Part shown: positions 42,481 through 52,118 of the stretch, one piece after another
Layout: each line of letters starts with the position of its first letter
Numbering within the stretch: position 1 is the stretch's first letter
DNA from: Branchipolynoe longqiensis
Lineage: Eukaryota > Annelida > Polychaeta > Phyllodocida > Polynoidae
Assembly: GCA_030323885.1 (NCBI GenBank)
Contig: CM059197.1
Location: 36,201,484 to 36,265,483, forward strand
Length of the DNA stretch: 64,000 nucleotides
Reading direction: 5' to 3'
Notes under the pieces: model-generated
Seen by the model: the letters and a program-made list of their open reading frames with translations, nothing else
What the model was told of the DNA's origin: nothing
Databases searched by the model: none
Program-made: the position numbers and the translations under genes

Positions 42481-42914
42481 ACGTAGTAACAACTTGTTAC
42501 GGTCTTTTTATAAATGGAATGGAATGAACTTTGCGCATGCTCAAATTGTTCTTGCAGCCACCTTCTACCCCGACCACAGCCCATGTTAGAACGTGGTCGG
42601 ACGTTTTGAGAACCAGTTTGGTGTGATGGGGGTGTTAAGCCGGTATTCCATTCACCCTTTTACTGACTTTGATGGAAATTTATCTGAAACTATCAAACTA
42701 GGATTCAGTTATACAGACTGTACAGGACATTGGCCATACATGAGTACCTTTGATAATAAACCTGACATAGTTTGAATGAAAGCATCAGTTGCAATGTTCA
42801 CTTTGCGTTTCATTCAGTTGGAATTACAAATTGTCATGTTTCCTCCCCTGTCCACCTTACCGTGGACTCTTCTTCATGTGGACGGACGAGTCCATTCTCC
42901 ATCCACCCAATTTG
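42481..42914. other. Intervening sequence, no gene seen
   Basis: Complex sequence with a few short frames, none with splice context. Confidence 0.35.
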
Positions 42915-43242
42915 GCCAGCATCCGTCTCCCGTTTTGGGAGATCTTGGGAATTGAATCCATGGGTTCGAACCCTGGTCGAATCAAACCAATGAATGAATA
43001 ATTGATACGTGTTGCTTCCTAGTCAGGCGCTAGGCATTATTAGGATAGGGTAAAGACTGGTTGGCTCAGTGTGAGGATAATGTGTCAGGATATCAGGTCA
43101 TGGTGCTTGCAACCTGGTCTCCCAGTGGGGCAGCTCTATAAAGCCGACATGGGTGTGCACTGTCACAAGTCGATGCCCGTCCTGATATGACCGTAGATGT
43201 TTCTAGGGCACAAAACTCCAACAACCAACCAACCAACCAATC
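42915..43242 (+). mobile_element. SINE-I, long-tail form, partial head
   Basis: From CATCCGTCTCCCGTTTTGGG through GGGTTCGAACCCTGGTCGAA to GTCCTGATATGACCGTAGAT, ending CAACAACCAACCAACC. Confidence 0.85.
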
Positions 43243-43289
43243 ACATTCCCCACTCCGATAATGTTCAGTTGCGGCTCTGGCTAATGACA

Positions 43290-43530
43290 GATTTACCTTA
43301 TATGTCCCAATAGAACACGCTACCCACTAGAAGCACACCCTGCATTTCAAGACTGAAAGCACACACAAAATTACAATCATATTCAGACTGAATGAACATA
43401 AAATAAAACAATCCCACTTTATTTCAGAGGCACGCCAAAAACAAATCGATGACATTCTTTAACTTTGAATAGACGCGCATCCATGTGTCTGCACTTGCGC
43501 AGTGCGCATCTATTGCGACATATACAGTAG
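43290..43530. mobile_element. MITE-T without the internal duplication
   Basis: Left end ACCTTATATGTCCCAATAGA. Right end ATCTATTGCGACATATACAG. It shares AGACTGAATGAACATAAAAT and GCGCATCCATGTGTCTGCAC with 33188-33515. Confidence 0.85.
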
Positions 43531-43624
43531 GCCTACGGTCAATGCTGCTCACGCAAAGAGAACACATTTCTACTGAAATCAGACGTAGGGTAATGACATT
43601 TTGTATCAGGCAGCTACTCCCTAA

Positions 43625-44030
43625 CTCATCCTCCACCCTCACACCCCCATATCCCCCATATACACAGACACCCACACATCTGACATCCCCACACCCCACA
43701 CACTTCCACATCCCCCCACACACCCCCACACACCACCACCATACACCCACATCGCCACACATCTCCACAGACCCCCACACACCCACATCCCCATACACAC
43801 ACCAACACACCCACATCCCCACACATCCCCCACATCCCCCACACACCCACATCCCCCCACACGCACCCACACATCCCATACATCGGACATATCGCACACA
43901 AATACACCTCACCCACATCACCCACACCCCTTCACCGCCACACCCCAAAAACCCCACACTCCCACATCCGCGACACACCCCACACCCCCACACACTCCCC
44001 ACACACACCCCACACCTCCAGCTCCGCGTG
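43625..44030. repeat. CCCCACACACCCCCACATC-type tract
   Basis: C/A-rich short repeats. Minus-strand Cys/Gly/Val/Trp frames and plus-strand Pro/His/Thr frames are artefacts. Confidence 0.9.
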
Positions 44031-44269
44031 ACATCCAGTCCTGTCCTCCCGCCCCAACATTGCGTGCAGTGCTGGGCCGTCCGTGAAATCTTGTTGTCCG
44101 AGAGCTGTGTCATGGGCGACGGACCGTCGGGGAGAGAGAGAGTTGCCATGTCACATCCAAATCACTGCCGCGCTAGCAGGCCCCCATGTGACAGCACACG
44201 CCCCCTGTCGGCGGCGGGACGCGGACATCTGTCAGCGATAGCTTGATGGACGAGGAAGAAAGTTGTGTT
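44031..44269. other. CpG-containing unique stretch
   Basis: GC-rich, no domain recognised. It forms the end of a longer frame whose upstream part is all repeat. Confidence 0.35.
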
Positions 44270-44272
44270 CTT

Positions 44273-44510
44273 GTAGACCTGGGTTTAGGCGTTGGGGTGT
44301 AGACTGAAATGATGACTTGTAGACGCGATTGGATTAACATTGGAATAACCTGATTTTTATTTTTGTTTTGTTAAGTGGATGAGAATCCGCATCGTGTAGA
44401 CCTGGGTTTAGGCGGGGGGTGTAGACTGAAATGATGGCTTGTAGCTGCGATTGGATTAACCTGACTTTTATTTTTGTTTTGTTAAGTGGAGGATTATCCG
44501 CATCGTGGTA
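44273..44510. repeat. Two-copy tandem duplication, ~115-125 bp
   Basis: GTAGACCTGGGTTTAGGCG starts at about 44273 and 44396. Both copies continue with GTGTAGACTGAAATGATG, TTATTTTTGTTTTGTTAAGT and ATCCGCATCGTG. Confidence 0.9.
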
Positions 44511-44577
44511 TCTAAATGATTCTGGCGAATTTAGCGTGAAATATCGAGAGAATTGCACTACGTCGCTACTACACGGT

Positions 44578-44812
44578 ACCAGACGGGATGGCCGAATGAG
44601 GTAGAGCGTCCCTCTCCCCTGTTGGTAGATCATTGGATCGTGGGTTCGAATCCTGGTTGAGTCAAACCAATGCTTAACAATTGATACTTGTTGCTTCCTA
44701 GCCAGGCACTTGGCATTATTAGGATAGGGCAAGGAACAGTGGAATGAGGAAGACCAATCGTCCACGACTGAAAATTCCCCTGCCTAAACAACTAATGTAC
44801 CAAAAAATAGGT
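44578..44812 (+). mobile_element. SINE-I, short-tail form, full length
   Basis: Head CCAGACGGGATGGCCGAATG, then GTTCGAATCCTGGTTGAGTC, ATTATTAGGATAGGGCAAGG, AACAGTGGAATGAGGAAGAC and ACAACTAATGTACC. One of the cleanest short-tail copies. Confidence 0.9.
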
Positions 44813-45004
44813 GTGATAAAGCTTTGACTCAGTGTTGACTGGTCCCCTGCAGTCTGTAATGCACCAGGCAATTTCGTAATAAGCTGAACAGACACTCATT
44901 TATATGAGCTCATGTAATATAAAGCGTTCGTGTAAATAAGGACTTATTTACATAAAGTGAAACCTCGGCTTTCGAACATAATTCGGTTCTCAATGTTGTT
45001 TGTA

Positions 45005-45535
45005 AATGTCGAAAGTGGTAGAGAACCAGTCTAGACTGAGCCAATGGCTTGTTGTTCCTTATCTGGTAATAGGGACCTCAATGTTGAACTAAATCCGACA
45101 GGGGACCAGTCTAAACTAAGCAAATGCCTTCTATACCTTGCTCAGTAATACGGACATGTCTGTTTCAACATTGGCAGTAGGGAACCAGTCTAGATTGAGA
45201 CCATCTATCTTGTTTACCCTTTTCTGGTAGTTGGAATCTGTCTGTGGAAATACAAGTAGTAAGGAACCGGTCTAGATTGAGACAACATCTTTTTTAACCT
45301 TTTCCTGGTAGTAGGAACCTGTCTGTGGAAATACAAGTAGTAGGGAACCAGTCTAGTTTGAGACAACATCTTTTTTTAACCTTTTCCTGGTAGTAGGAAC
45401 CTGTCTGTGGAAATACAAGTAGTAACGAACCAGTCTACACTATGGAAATGCCTTTTTATACCTGGTCCGGTGGTAGTGACCTGTCTGTCGCACTAAAGGC
45501 GGTTACAAACCAGTCTATTTTGAGGTAATTCCCAA
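45005..45535. repeat. ~82-bp tandem array, six and a half units
   Basis: Each unit has GGAACCAGTCTAGATTGAGA, a CCTTTTCTGGTAGTAGGAAC-like middle and CTGTCTGTGGAAATACAAGT. Units begin near 45014, 45098, 45180, 45263, 45346, 45427 and 45508. The central three are nearly identical and the outer ones diverged. A possible mariner-type end (GTGAAACCTCGGCTTTCGAA) lies just before, at 44960. Confidence 0.9.
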
Positions 45536-45597
45536 CCTAGTCTTTTGCTCAGCCTTTTGCACTCGTCATCAAAACAGATCGGTTTTCCAATGGGTGA

Positions 45598-45942
45598 GGT
45601 TTGTTTGTTTGTTGTTATTTCACGTCTTAGCAACATCTAAGGTCATATCAGGACGGGTACTGACTTGTGACAGTGCACACTCATGGTGACTTTATAGTGC
45701 TGCCCCACTGGAAGACCAGGCCGCCAGCACCATGACCTGATATCCCACTCAGTCACATTATCCTGACACTGAGTCAATCAGTCCTTGCCCTATCCTAATA
45801 ATGCCGAGCGCCAGGCTAGGAAGCAACAAGTATCAATTTTTAATTCATTTGTTTGACTCAACTGGGGTTCGAACCCATGACCCCATTATCTACCAGCATG
45901 GGAGATGGACGCTCTAACTCATTCGCCCATCCCGTCTAGTTC
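45598..45942 (-). mobile_element. SINE-I, long-tail form, full length
   Basis: Minus strand: head (ACTAGACGGGATGGGCGAAT) at 45942 and the long tail ending at GTTTGTTTGTTTGTTGTTAT, 45600-45619. Confidence 0.9.
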
Positions 45943-46090
45943 TCCAATGGGTGAGGAGAACAGCTGATGGAAGAATCTTTGCGAGACAGTAAAGGAATTG
46001 CTCAAGTGCACTACTGCGTAAAGTAACGCTAAGTCTTACTGAGAATCAAGTTGTATTGAATACGTAAATCCTACTGAGGTATTTAATTAG

Positions 46091-46449
46091 CAGGGATGAA
46101 AGATCTCCGCGGTTTCGCGAAATTCTGGGATTCTTTATATTCACCAATTAACATTAAACAAAATTCCCAAAAATGGGATGTATATGATAACGGTTGGGTG
46201 GTTGGAATCCCGTTCTTATATGACCGTAGATGTGGCTAGAACATAAAACATAAACAAGGAAGTGTTAGGTATGGGTGATATTACAATCACAACAAGGCCA
46301 GTTGAAACCTGACTTCCGGTATATTTCCGCGATTCCCTGACAGTGTTAAGTCTATGGGAGAAGATCTGCATTATCGCGGAAATTTGCGGGGGTGTAATAA
46401 TTTCGGCTTTTTTTCCCGCGGTTTTTGCTGGAGACCACTTTCATCCCTG
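46091..46449. mobile_element. hAT-like MITE
   Basis: Left end CAGGGATGAAAGATCTCCGC. Right end GGAGACCACTTTCATCCCTG ends at 46449. A CAGGGATGAAA terminus is typical of the hAT group, but the 8 bp on each side do not match, so the target duplication is unproven. Inside, 46190-46250 is a SINE-I long-tail remnant (ATGACCGTAGATGTGGCTAG). Confidence 0.75.
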
Positions 46450-46790
46450 AGTTAGTTTGTAGTGGTTGCTTAGTGCCATGTCGCCAGTAAAGCCATAATG
46501 ATGACGGGAAGTGTTCAACTTGTGTACTCTGTCATATTATTATTATTATTGAACCATCACTTTTACACAAGATATAAAAGAATGTAATCACCTAAGTCTC
46601 GAAGGACACATGAATTTAAAAGCTCACAATTACAAAAGATCAGACCAGCCCCTGCGTACATACAAATCGTAAAGTAATGACTGAAAATGACACCTGGCAA
46701 AACAAAGACATCCGAAGTCGATTCTGTCCTTGAAAAGTGTTTGGTTTTAACCAACGGCAATAACATAATATTCCCTGGCTTATTTCTTAG
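46450..46790. other. Intervening sequence, no gene seen
   Basis: An (ATT)n run at 46534-46552. Two opposing short frames without support. Confidence 0.35.
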
Positions 46791-46794
46791 TGTA

Positions 46795-46988
46795 AGCTAT
46801 ATATATATATATATATCTTCCGAGCGAGTGGCATGTTACGCCCTGCGTAGGGGGCTGGCCAGGAGCAGCCGGACCCCCCCACCCCTCACCCCGTGAGCGT
46901 GGGGTGGGGGCAGGGGGGGGGGGGTAGGAACTCCAGAGCATATTACATGCGATAATGGGATTATCACTATCCATAAACATATGGATAG

Positions 46989-47022
<34 letters not shown>
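46795..47022. repeat. AT microsatellites and a G-run
   Basis: (AT)n at 46797-46816 and 46994-47022, with a G homopolymer at 46913-46923. Confidence 0.9.
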
Positions 47023-47024
<2 letters not shown>

Positions 47025-47063
47025 CAGCACTGTTCTTCCTTTTTCTTCTTTTTGTATTTGTAT

Positions 47064-47570
47064 TGTAGTGGTCTGCACTGACCCCTCAGGCAAGGAGCCG
47101 CATAGACAGGTAGGCATGGGTAGTGTGTTGATATCAGGGAGCCTTGGTGGTGTAATGGTTAGCACACTGGCCCGGAATGCAAAGAGATGTGGGTTCGAGT
47201 CCCGCTCTAGGCACAATATTTCCCATTTTCATCACCCCCACAACACTGGTTGCCGTGACCATGATCCTGTACAAGCTACGCGCTGTATAGTTGTTGAACC
47301 TACCCTGTGTATGTAAGTGCGTTGCATTGCCTGTATGTATGTAATTGTAAGCATTAAAAGACTTACACTTCCAGGGGGACGAGTGTAGTGGTCTGCACTG
47401 ACCCCTCAGGCAAGGAGCCGCATAGACAGGTAGGTGTGGGTAGTGTGTTGATATCAGGGAGCCTAGGTGGTGTAATGGTTAGCACACTGGCCCGGAATGC
47501 AAAGAGATGTGGGTTCGAGTCCCGCTCTAGGCACAATATTTCCCATTTTCATCACCCCCACGACAGTATC
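47064..47570 (+). mobile_element. SINE-II tandem dimer (units start ~47066 and ~47384)
   Basis: Unit 1 runs from GTAGTGGTCTGCACTGACCC to CTTACACTTCCAGGGGGACG. Unit 2 begins at once with the same leader, 318 bp later. The heads are almost identical (GGTGTAATGGTTAGCACACT, then GTGGGTTCGAGTCCCGCTCT). Unit 2 stops after CATCACCCCCACGAC near 47563. Confidence 0.9.
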
Positions 47571-48424
47571 AAACCCTTGTTGAGTTTAGACTATCATAAA
47601 TGTGATAGAATGTAGCATAACATGGCCGGAAGACCAGTGCCTCGACGCAGAAAAAATACCTTTATTCGCTGAATAAAATGATCATTTACCGAAAAGAAAT
47701 ATTGAAAAGTTTCAAATTGTTATCCTGTTTGATAAAACTAAGCATTTAAAATATATGGGATTCATTTATGAGTATGAATACAGGTAGAAATTCTATTAAG
47801 GGTATATGGTGTGTCCTCATACAATCATGTGACATCCTGCAAAAGTCCTAGAATAGATTATTTCCTTCACCAACCCGCCCTCGGACGGCAATCGGAAGAA
47901 CTAGATAGCACATCCAAAAACCCAGAAGCCAACCCAAACCACAGGAAATTAAAATAGAAATGCGAGATGTGATACTGATAGCAGATTATGCAAAGTCGTG
48001 GTCTTCCATTCAGTTCCCCCTTAATAAATACATTATTGTGAAATAAGTTTCTCTCAACACATATTACATATGTATTTCCATCTAAAACAACTTAGATTTA
48101 GATCCAGAATAGGAGTTACCTGTGATGGTTTAATTGTTGTTGATTTATTCATGTGTTCATTGTTTATGATGGTTCAGAACAAATCCAGGGAATTAGTCGT
48201 GTCCGGCGGTCAGTGAATGCAAGCCGGTGGTCAGTGAATGCAAGCCTCTAAAGCAAGTTGACATTCCCTACAGTTAGGTCTAGACATTTCTAGAGTTAGG
48301 TAAATCTAGATTTAGATTATATAAGTCTCGAGTTACTAATCAATGTTCAGCGTTTGCGATCTATTCTATATTGAATACCAAATAGTTGTTAAGTTTGAGA
48401 TTTTACATATCTAACTTAGATCAT
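47571..48424. other. Intervening sequence, no gene seen
   Basis: AT-rich. GGAAGACCAGTGCCTCGACG near 47628 echoes 23235. A short duplication GGTCAGTGAATGCAAGCC occurs at 48208 and 48229. A possible MITE-G scrap lies near 48390-48420. Confidence 0.4.
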
Positions 48425-48735
48425 CATCATCATCATTTCATGAAAACTGCCTGCAAAAGTGTTGAAGTGCTGCTGGCTTTTGCACGTTACCAGCGGCACT
48501 CTCTTGGGGAGCAAATATAGGTTTCACACCGGCAAGAACATGTCAAGACAGGCGCAAAACTATTTGTCCCTGCAGTGACTGGTCGGGATATTTTGGGAGT
48601 TCCATACATCAACCGCCCTTAATGCTGCCACAGTGACATGGTTTTCTGTTTAGGGTTTGCTCCCTTAGCCTTCGGTTCTCAAGGCAGTGGTTTACAACTC
48701 TGCAAGGCAGGGGCGTCAAACTCCCTGACGTATTG
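48425..48735 (-). mobile_element. Retroelement body with (ATG)n tail, minus orientation
   Basis: Inverted copy of 38215-38529. On the minus strand it runs from CAGGGAGTTTGACGCCCCTG (48730) to TGCAGGCAGTTTTCATGAAA (48436), then (ATG)n at 48421-48436. The body is unclassified, but the tail places it with the LINE family here. Confidence 0.75.
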
Positions 48736-48739
48736 CTAT

Positions 48740-49036
48740 ACCTGCAATACCTGCATACCACAACTTACATACGCTAGCACATATTAAGCATGTGTCACCA
48801 CATAGAAGGGGATACCGAATACAATTAATAGAACCCCTTACTGCAGACGTGTATGGTGTCAGTGTTTTAGCATGGGTGCCAAAACTAATTTGGCATGGTT
48901 GCACTTCAAATATTTCAAAACATTTAAAACACAAGTCACTTCAAACGAAAGTAAGGTAGATTATAACGACCAACCAGATATCTTTATCTCAGAGAAAATG
49001 ACACAAACTCAAAACCATCGGACTATGCAACTTTAA
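48740..49036 (-). mobile_element. MITE-G fragment, minus orientation
   Basis: AAGCATGTGTCACCACATAG, then CATGGGTGCCAAAACTAATT, then AAAACCATCGGACTATGCAA and CTTTAA at 49036, where the next element has inserted. Confidence 0.75.
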
Positions 49037-49507
49037 GGCCCTGTCAGATTACGGCGTATGGCGGGAGCGTATGGCGGCGTAGCGGCTTTACATCATATAC
49101 GTCGGCATATAATGCGCGCATTACGCTACTTGCGCCACGCTACTCCTTACGCTACTCCATACCGCTACTCATACGCCACCAAATGCCCGGCAACATGCCG
49201 GCGTATGTGGAAGCGTATGAGGCATACGCCGCCATAAATAAACGCTTTCATAAAGTTTCGTCCGGGCGTCCAATTTTTTTTTGTGCATATGCTCCATAAA
49301 ACACGACCTAGTGAGGGCGTGATGGCGCCATAATGTCCCAAAAAATGTCATATGCAACGCTCCCATACGCTCCCATACGCTCCTCATATGCTCCTCATAC
49401 GCTCCTCATAGGTCCCCCATACGCTCAAACACACCCGAAAGTGGCACCAGCACGGCGTACGTAGGTTTTCAATACGCTCCCGCCATACGCCGTAATGTGA
49501 CAGCCCC
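49037..49507. mobile_element. TTAA foldback element, GCGTATGGCGGGAG subtype
   Basis: Left end GGCCCTGTCAGATTACGGCG. Right end GCCGTAATGTGACAGCCCC. It is flanked by TTTAA on both sides (49032-49036 and 49508-49512). The interior is filled with CATACGCTCC/GGAGCGTATG motifs. It is related, in reverse orientation, to 57346-57802. Confidence 0.95.
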
Positions 49508-49543
49508 TTTAATTAAACCACAAGCCGAGTTTCTTTCAGCTGA

Positions 49544-49835
49544 ATGCGCATGCACCAAGGAAATCGGCTATTGTCCTGCAATGTTTTTCTTGCGGTGAAG
49601 ATCTCGTTCTGGTTGACCGCTCTCCTGATAATGTTGTCCTCCTCCTCTTGTGTTGCAGACAGCTCGCTGGAGGCGGGTGGAGGTGATCACGTGACCCGGC
49701 TGTGCCTGAGGCACAGTGAGTGTAACCAGGCTGCCGGTGAGGTGTGCTGGTGGTACTTCGCCGGGTGTCCACGCGGCCAGTGTATGTGTGACCCCCGTAC
49801 CCGGTACAGAGACCCCACCGGACGCTGCCGAACCA
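49544..49835 (+). CDS. Exon of a putative secreted cysteine-rich protein
   Basis: The best host-gene candidate in the window. From ATG 49544 the frame reads a short polar start, a hydrophobic core at residues 20-31 (ISFWLTALLIML) and a small-residue cleavage site CVA before D39, which fits a signal peptide. Residues 39-97 form a compact module with seven cysteines spaced C-x5-C-x7-C-x6-C-x4-C-x-C-x12-C. It resembles EB-type or similar extracellular modules in having a CxC pair, but I cannot name the family. The odd cysteine count implies pairing with a neighbouring exon. The segment ends at a consensus donor (GTAAGT, 49836-49841). Two acceptors are possible. TTCTTTCAG ends at 49539, just before the ATG. 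A stronger one, after a T/C-rich run (TCCTCCTCCTCTTGTGTTGCAG region), ends at 49658. With the second, the exon would be 49659-49835, 177 bp, phase 1-1, and the signal-like residues would be intron. A foldback element lies 36 bp upstream. The open frame continues past the donor to a stop at 49897, which I read as intron. Confidence 0.6.
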
Positions 49836-50319
49836 GTAAGTACACCCTGTTCTCTAAATGTTTAATCCATATTATTTATTTTAATTTTGTTAATTGATTT
49901 TATATTCATATGAATAATTCTTGTCTGGTGTTTTTAAAATCCAGATTGTTTTTTTAAAGATATATATGTTTTTCCATATCATTGGTTCTTAGTGCCGTTA
50001 ATTAATTTATATTATCGTTTTGTAAATGTTGTACCCTAATAATAGGGGGTGTGAAAGTACGTCTGAACACTTTGACTTCTGGATACTGAATTGTTTATTC
50101 ACGGCCTAGGGCTCGCTCAACCCGCCGGCTAAACTTTCCATGCCGTCATCATCATTATTAAGACTGATTTAATCCATTGATAATCTGCTGGCATCTCATT
50201 AAGCATATATTTAGCCACAGGCAGCTTATACATCATATCATCTGCAAGTGTATATCACAGGGGGAGGGGTCCTTCCTTGGATTAGACTTCCCTCAGTTTC
50301 AACACCACACGTGACGCTA
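49836..50319. other. Putative intron start and AT-rich sequence
   Basis: Begins with the GTAAGT donor. No downstream exon recognised. GTCTGAACACTTTGAC at about 50062 is an inverted likeness of the Tc1-type motif at 63976. Confidence 0.4.
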
Positions 50320-50610
50320 CCTGAACCGTCCTGATATGACCTTACATGTTGCCAAGACGTAAAACTCCAACAACCAACCAACTGTGGCTACCTATCCTGG
50401 TGGTTGGCATTAATAGGAATGGCCGAGTCAAACTAATAATTTAAAAATTTATACTTGTTGCTTGCTAGCCAGGCGCACGGCATTAATAGGATAGGGCAGT
50501 GTCAGGATAATGTGACTGAGTGGGATATCGGGTCATGGTGCCAACATCGCAGTCTCCCAGCTGGGCAGCACTATGCATTTGCCATGAGTGCACACTGTCA
50601 CAAACCCGTG
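50320..50610 (+). mobile_element. SINE-I long-tail remnants (two pieces)
   Basis: A tail piece at 50325-50382 (GTCCTGATATGACCTTACAT, then CCAACAACCAACC). A headless piece follows at 50425-50605 (GCCGAGTCAAACTAATAATT, then GGATAATGTGACTGAGTGGG, then CACACTGTCACAAACC) and is cut off by the next element. Confidence 0.75.
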
Positions 50611-51118
50611 TCACGATTTCAATTTCCCCCCTTTCCAAGTTCCCCCTGGGAATCTGAAAGCGTTTTTAATTTCCCTCCTGTGAAATTGAAAGCGTTTTCA
50701 GATTCCCGGTCGGGAAATTAAAAACAGTTTTCAGATTCCTCCCACTATTTTCAAATTCCCCCCTCAGGGAATTTAAAATTGTTTAGAAAACTTAAATAAA
50801 CGTTTTAAAATTCAGACCTATAATATTTGTTTCTTAGCCATCTTGGAGACTTTTTGTGTCATTTGGGGTGAAATACGTTTTGTTGTACTGGTAATAATTT
50901 CCATTATGCTATTCTCTGTGTATTATTATATTTGTCATGAACATTTTTTTTTAATAACAAAAATAAAGAAAATTCCCCAGAAATGGGGGGAGGGAAAGTT
51001 AAAACGAGGGAGGAAAAACGAAAACGTTTGCAAATTCCCGTGGGATGAATTTGAAAACATTTTCAAGTTCCCGTGGGGGAACTTCAATCGGGGGGGAATT
51101 TGAAATCTTGACACCGGC
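50608..51118. mobile_element. Foldback element of AAATTCCC repeats
   Basis: Left GTGTCACGATTTCAATTTCC at 50611 mirrors right GGAATTTGAAATCTTGACAC ending at 51113. Both arms (left about 150 bp, right about 120 bp) are built of repeated short units such as TGAAAGCGTTTTCAGATTCC and AAACGTTTGCAAATTCCC. The middle, 50766-50990, is AT-rich and non-coding. It is inserted in a SINE-I long tail. Confidence 0.85.
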
Positions 51119-51129
51119 ACTCCATGAGG

Positions 51130-51275
51130 TGGGATGTGGCTAGAGGTGCAAAGTGAGTTCAATGTAGGATGGGGATTGTAAGGGCACCCACCCCAACTTC
51201 CACCATGTAAGCTGAAGCTGCGACCCGGCGTGCTGGGTCGCAGCTTCAGTCCTTACTGTCGGACCAGCGCAACTC
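51130..51275 (+). repeat. Hairpin repeat, intact copy
   Basis: CTGAAGCTGCGACCC at 51212-51226, an 8-base loop, and its exact complement GGGTCGCAGCTTCAG at 51235-51249. Flanks CACCATGTAAG and TCCTTACTG are shared with 34903-35062. A perfect 15-bp stem. Confidence 0.85.
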
Positions 51276-51297
51276 GTGACACACTTACAGTAACACC

Positions 51298-51480
51298 TCT
51301 CCAAATCGACCGACCATGGGACCGACCTTAAACGATCCAATTAAGGAGCTGGTCGGTTTAAGGAGTGTTTTTATTGTTACAATCATATTGTACTGGTGAT
51401 TGTTTTGGGACCCAAATAAAGTGATCGACATAGGGGAGTGGTCAATATGTGGAGGTGGTCGGTTAAAGAGGTGTTATTGT
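51298..51480. mobile_element. pogo/Tigger-like MITE, CCTCTCTAACC type
   Basis: Left end CAGTAACACCTCTCCAAATC. Right end GGTCGGTTAAAGAGGTGTTA then TTG and TA. Subterminal GGTCGGTTTAAGGAGTG is also visible at 51351. No coding capacity. Confidence 0.85.
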
Positions 51481-51760
51481 ATTCTGACGTTGTATTGTGC
51501 AACAGATGTCTTGGCAATCATTAAGATTTTTGAATTAGGAAATCTGATAGTGTACGTTTGAGCCCAGATTTCGCATAGGTGTACAGAAGCCATACACTGT
51601 AGGTAATTATATAGAAGTATTGGGAGAGGGAGCAGGTGGGGGGGGGGATAGGGGGGGTAGTTTGAGTTGGTGTACCTGTGGTTTAAGTTCTTTCTTTCTC
51701 GTGAACCCCTTTCTGTTTTAATCATTGTTGTATATAGGTTGTATGCCCATTTTAAGAGAC
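51481..51760. other. Intervening sequence with a G-run
   Basis: A G-rich block at 51620-51660. Nothing else recognised. Confidence 0.4.
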
Positions 51761-52118
51761 CAGACGGGGTGGCCGAATTAGTAAACCATCCGTCTCCTGT
51801 TTTGGGAGATCGGGAGATCCGAACCCATGAGTTTGTGGGTTCGAATCCTGGTCGTGTCAAACCATTGACATATCAATTGATACTTGTCACTTCCTAGCCT
51901 GGTGCTCGGCATTATTAGAATAGGGCAATGGCTGGTTGGCTCTGTGTCAGGATAATGTGACTAAGTGGGATATCAGGTCACGGTGCTGGCAGCCTGGCTT
52001 CGCAGTGGGGCAGCACTATGAAGTTGCCATGAGTGCGCACTGTCACAAGTCGGTACACATCCTGGTATGACATTATATGTTGCTAGGACGTAAAACAATA
52101 ACAAACAAACAAACCTAT
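51761..52118 (+). mobile_element. SINE-I, long-tail form, full length
   Basis: Head CCAGACGGGGTGGCCGAATT, then GGGTTCGAATCCTGGTCGTG, ATTATTAGAATAGGGCAATG and the tail ending ACAATAACAAACAAACAAAC. Confidence 0.9.

Noticed and set aside
43485..44246. 253-codon Pro/His/Thr frame
   Set aside because: Mostly a CCCCACAC repeat. The flanks are MITE-T and unrelated sequence.
47155..47220. Possible functional tRNA gene on SINE-II head
   Set aside because: The acceptor pairing is present, but the anticodon arm is irregular and the same sequence recurs in the dimer with SINE body attached.
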